From Liopterus haemorrhoidalis (taxonomy: Eukaryota > Arthropoda > Insecta > Coleoptera > Dytiscidae), in contig OZ020622.1 of assembly GCA_963971575.1 (NCBI GenBank), positions 29,046,301-29,110,300 on the forward strand: DNA of 64,000 nt. Reading direction: 5' to 3'. The position numbers and the translations under genes are program-made. The notes beneath the pieces are model-generated. The model did not search any database and was not told the DNA's origin. It saw only the letters and a program-made list of their open reading frames with translations. Below, piece after piece: positions 62,688-64,000 of this stretch (positions within the stretch are counted from its first letter, which is position 1; each line of letters opens with the position of its first letter).

Positions 62688-64000
62688 AGTTAGTTAGTTA
62701 GTTAGTTAAAATTTTTGGCGCACAGCAACAAAGGCTATTTGCGCCTAACGCAGCCCATTTAAATGACTAGACCAAATATTAAAAACAATATATTCGACAA
62801 TAAATAAATAGATAAAATCATTAAAAAATACGCATACTCAATAAAAGAAATCTTGCACTGACAAACACAAATAAATAATATAAAAAGTCTGTTCGAAAAT
62901 ATGAACAGACTCAAGGTGATGGTAAGAGGCTGTAAATGGGCCAATTACCATCGAATATCACAGTCAATAACTAGAAACACATTAAAATAAGGTGCAAGAC
63001 TTCACACATAAAACAATAAGTTCGATTCTCTCAGGAAGAGTATCAGCCTGTCCATGAGTACCCTGTCGTCACCTAAAGCAACTGACAGGTCATAGCACAG
63101 GCCTAACCTCTCCCTGACATCCTCGAACTGTACACACTCAGTTAAAAAGTGTAACACAGACAAATCTGTGTTACACGTCTCACAGATAGGGGACTCTTCA
63201 CCTCGAAGGAGGTGCCCATGGGTCCACCAACAGTGACCTATACGGAGGCGTGTGATGGCGGTTTCCTTCCTGCGGTTAATCCTGCAGGAAGAACCCCATG
63301 GTTTAACGTCTCCCTTAATCTGTCGTAACTTAACGTTCTGTGTGCGGCTCCACTCATGTTGCCACATGTCTAAAACCAGATGTTTCAGATGACTCTTTGC
63401 GTCATCTGGAAAAACGTAACTCACATCAATCATAGGTCTGTGAGAGGCGGCTTTTGCAGCTGCATCTGCCGCTTCGTTGCCTTTAATACAAACATGTCCC
63501 GGTATCCAAAACAGCTCTACCCTCACATTCTGAGCATTCAGATTGTAGAGTAGCAACCGGATCTTTAGTACAAGAGGATGCACTGGATCTGGATCTTGGA
63601 TACTGTTCAGAGCGCTCAGCGAGTCCGTCAAGATAACACTTGACCGACTTTGCTCTGACGAAACAAAACACAGGGCCTTGAAAATAGCGTACAGCTCAGC
63701 AGTGTACACACGTTATGGAGTGCAGACGGTACTGAAACTGTTGGCGTGGATTCAAAACAACGAACGCACACCCAACCCTGGTTCCGGATTTTGATCCGTC
63801 AGTAAAAATGACAGTATTACCGAACCTAGGGACCAGTGTTCTTTGTAACTCATGTTGGTATTCGATAGGCAACGTAGTATCTTTATCAAACCTAGTTAAT
63901 GTGAGGTTCACAAGTGGACGTGGTAGCGTCCATGGTGGAACAGCACACAAAACGAAACTTGCCATTTCAGGCATATTAAAATCAATATCGCCCAAAATGT
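62688..64000 (-). mobile_element. I-type LINE F, 3' end (continues beyond right edge)
   Basis: Near-identical to the 3' 1.3 kb of LINE D, with the tail (GTTA)4 as read on the plus strand at 62689-62708. It truncates Polinton C. A difference of few percent from LINE D shows recent activity of this family. Confidence 0.93.
63002..63995 (-). pseudogene. LINE F RNase H region, one 2-bp deletion
   Basis: Same protein as in LINE D: IFTDGSKSGTRVG and WIPGHVCIKGNEAADAAAK. The two overlapping frames (63995-63696 and 63709-63002) are joined by a shift at ~63708 where GTGTACACAC lacks two bases relative to LINE D. LTDSLSALNSI keeps the catalytic Asp that LINE D has lost. The RT part lies outside the window. 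Confidence 0.85.

Overview
The window is arthropod nuclear DNA, most probably insect. It is AT-rich, has no bacterial gene organisation, and is almost entirely transposable elements nested in one another: jockey-, CR1- and I-type LINEs, mariner, piggyBac, hAT and Mutator-like remnants, plus short spliceosomal introns of 58-65 bp. I see no obvious single-copy host gene. The dominant signal is three unrelated Polinton/Maverick (adintovirus-like) insertions.

Polinton B (7103-28900, 21.8 kb) is complete. It has ~0.4 kb terminal inverted repeats and a 6-bp target duplication (ATCTTC, 7097-7102 and 28901-28906), and it interrupts an older repeat-family reading frame. On the minus strand it carries an integrase with a chromodomain, a conserved protein of unknown function, a packaging ATPase and a phage-fiber-like coiled-coil gene. 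On the plus strand, from a divergent promoter at ~18.65 kb, it carries a phospholipase A2/basic core-like protein, an adenain-like protease, a penton-like protein, a small protein, a hexon-like major capsid protein, a matrix metalloproteinase and a protein-primed DNA polymerase B. The two ends hold small accessory genes. One is a 65-residue protein that looks like the PPP1R15/GADD34 PP1-eIF2alpha module. Two are intron-containing acidic proteins, one of them with a zinc ribbon. B is probably dead but young: one stop in the major capsid gene, one G-run frameshift in polB, and a LINE in the fiber-like gene.

Polinton A (1 to ~5000, right end only, minus-oriented) has a decayed polB with a 58-bp GT-AG intron and an unknown two-part gene next to a repeat-rich terminus. 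It lies inside a CR1-like LINE (5001-6601) whose ORF1 shows SAP-like, coiled-coil and SGNH-esterase segments. Polinton C (~60.2-62.7 kb) is a truncated third lineage with an unknown gene and the N-terminal part of polB. It is cut by an I-type LINE that runs off the window.

28.9-40.8 kb holds mariner (30458-31767), a mariner palindrome, a Mutator-like C-terminal fragment, AT-rich repeat blocks, a broken DUF7869-like gene and a BEL/Pao protease scrap. 40847-46773 is a nearly full-length I-type LINE with a 15-bp target duplication, sitting next to a hAT/ZBED transposase relic. 48.4 kb has a small spliced gene of unknown function. 49-52.8 kb is duplicated and inverted repeat DNA with a decayed gene related to the start of Polinton C. 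52866-59901 is a piggyBac element at TTAA whose 3' half contains a jockey-type LINE. A paralogous empty site for that piggyBac lies at ~50.1 kb in the same window.
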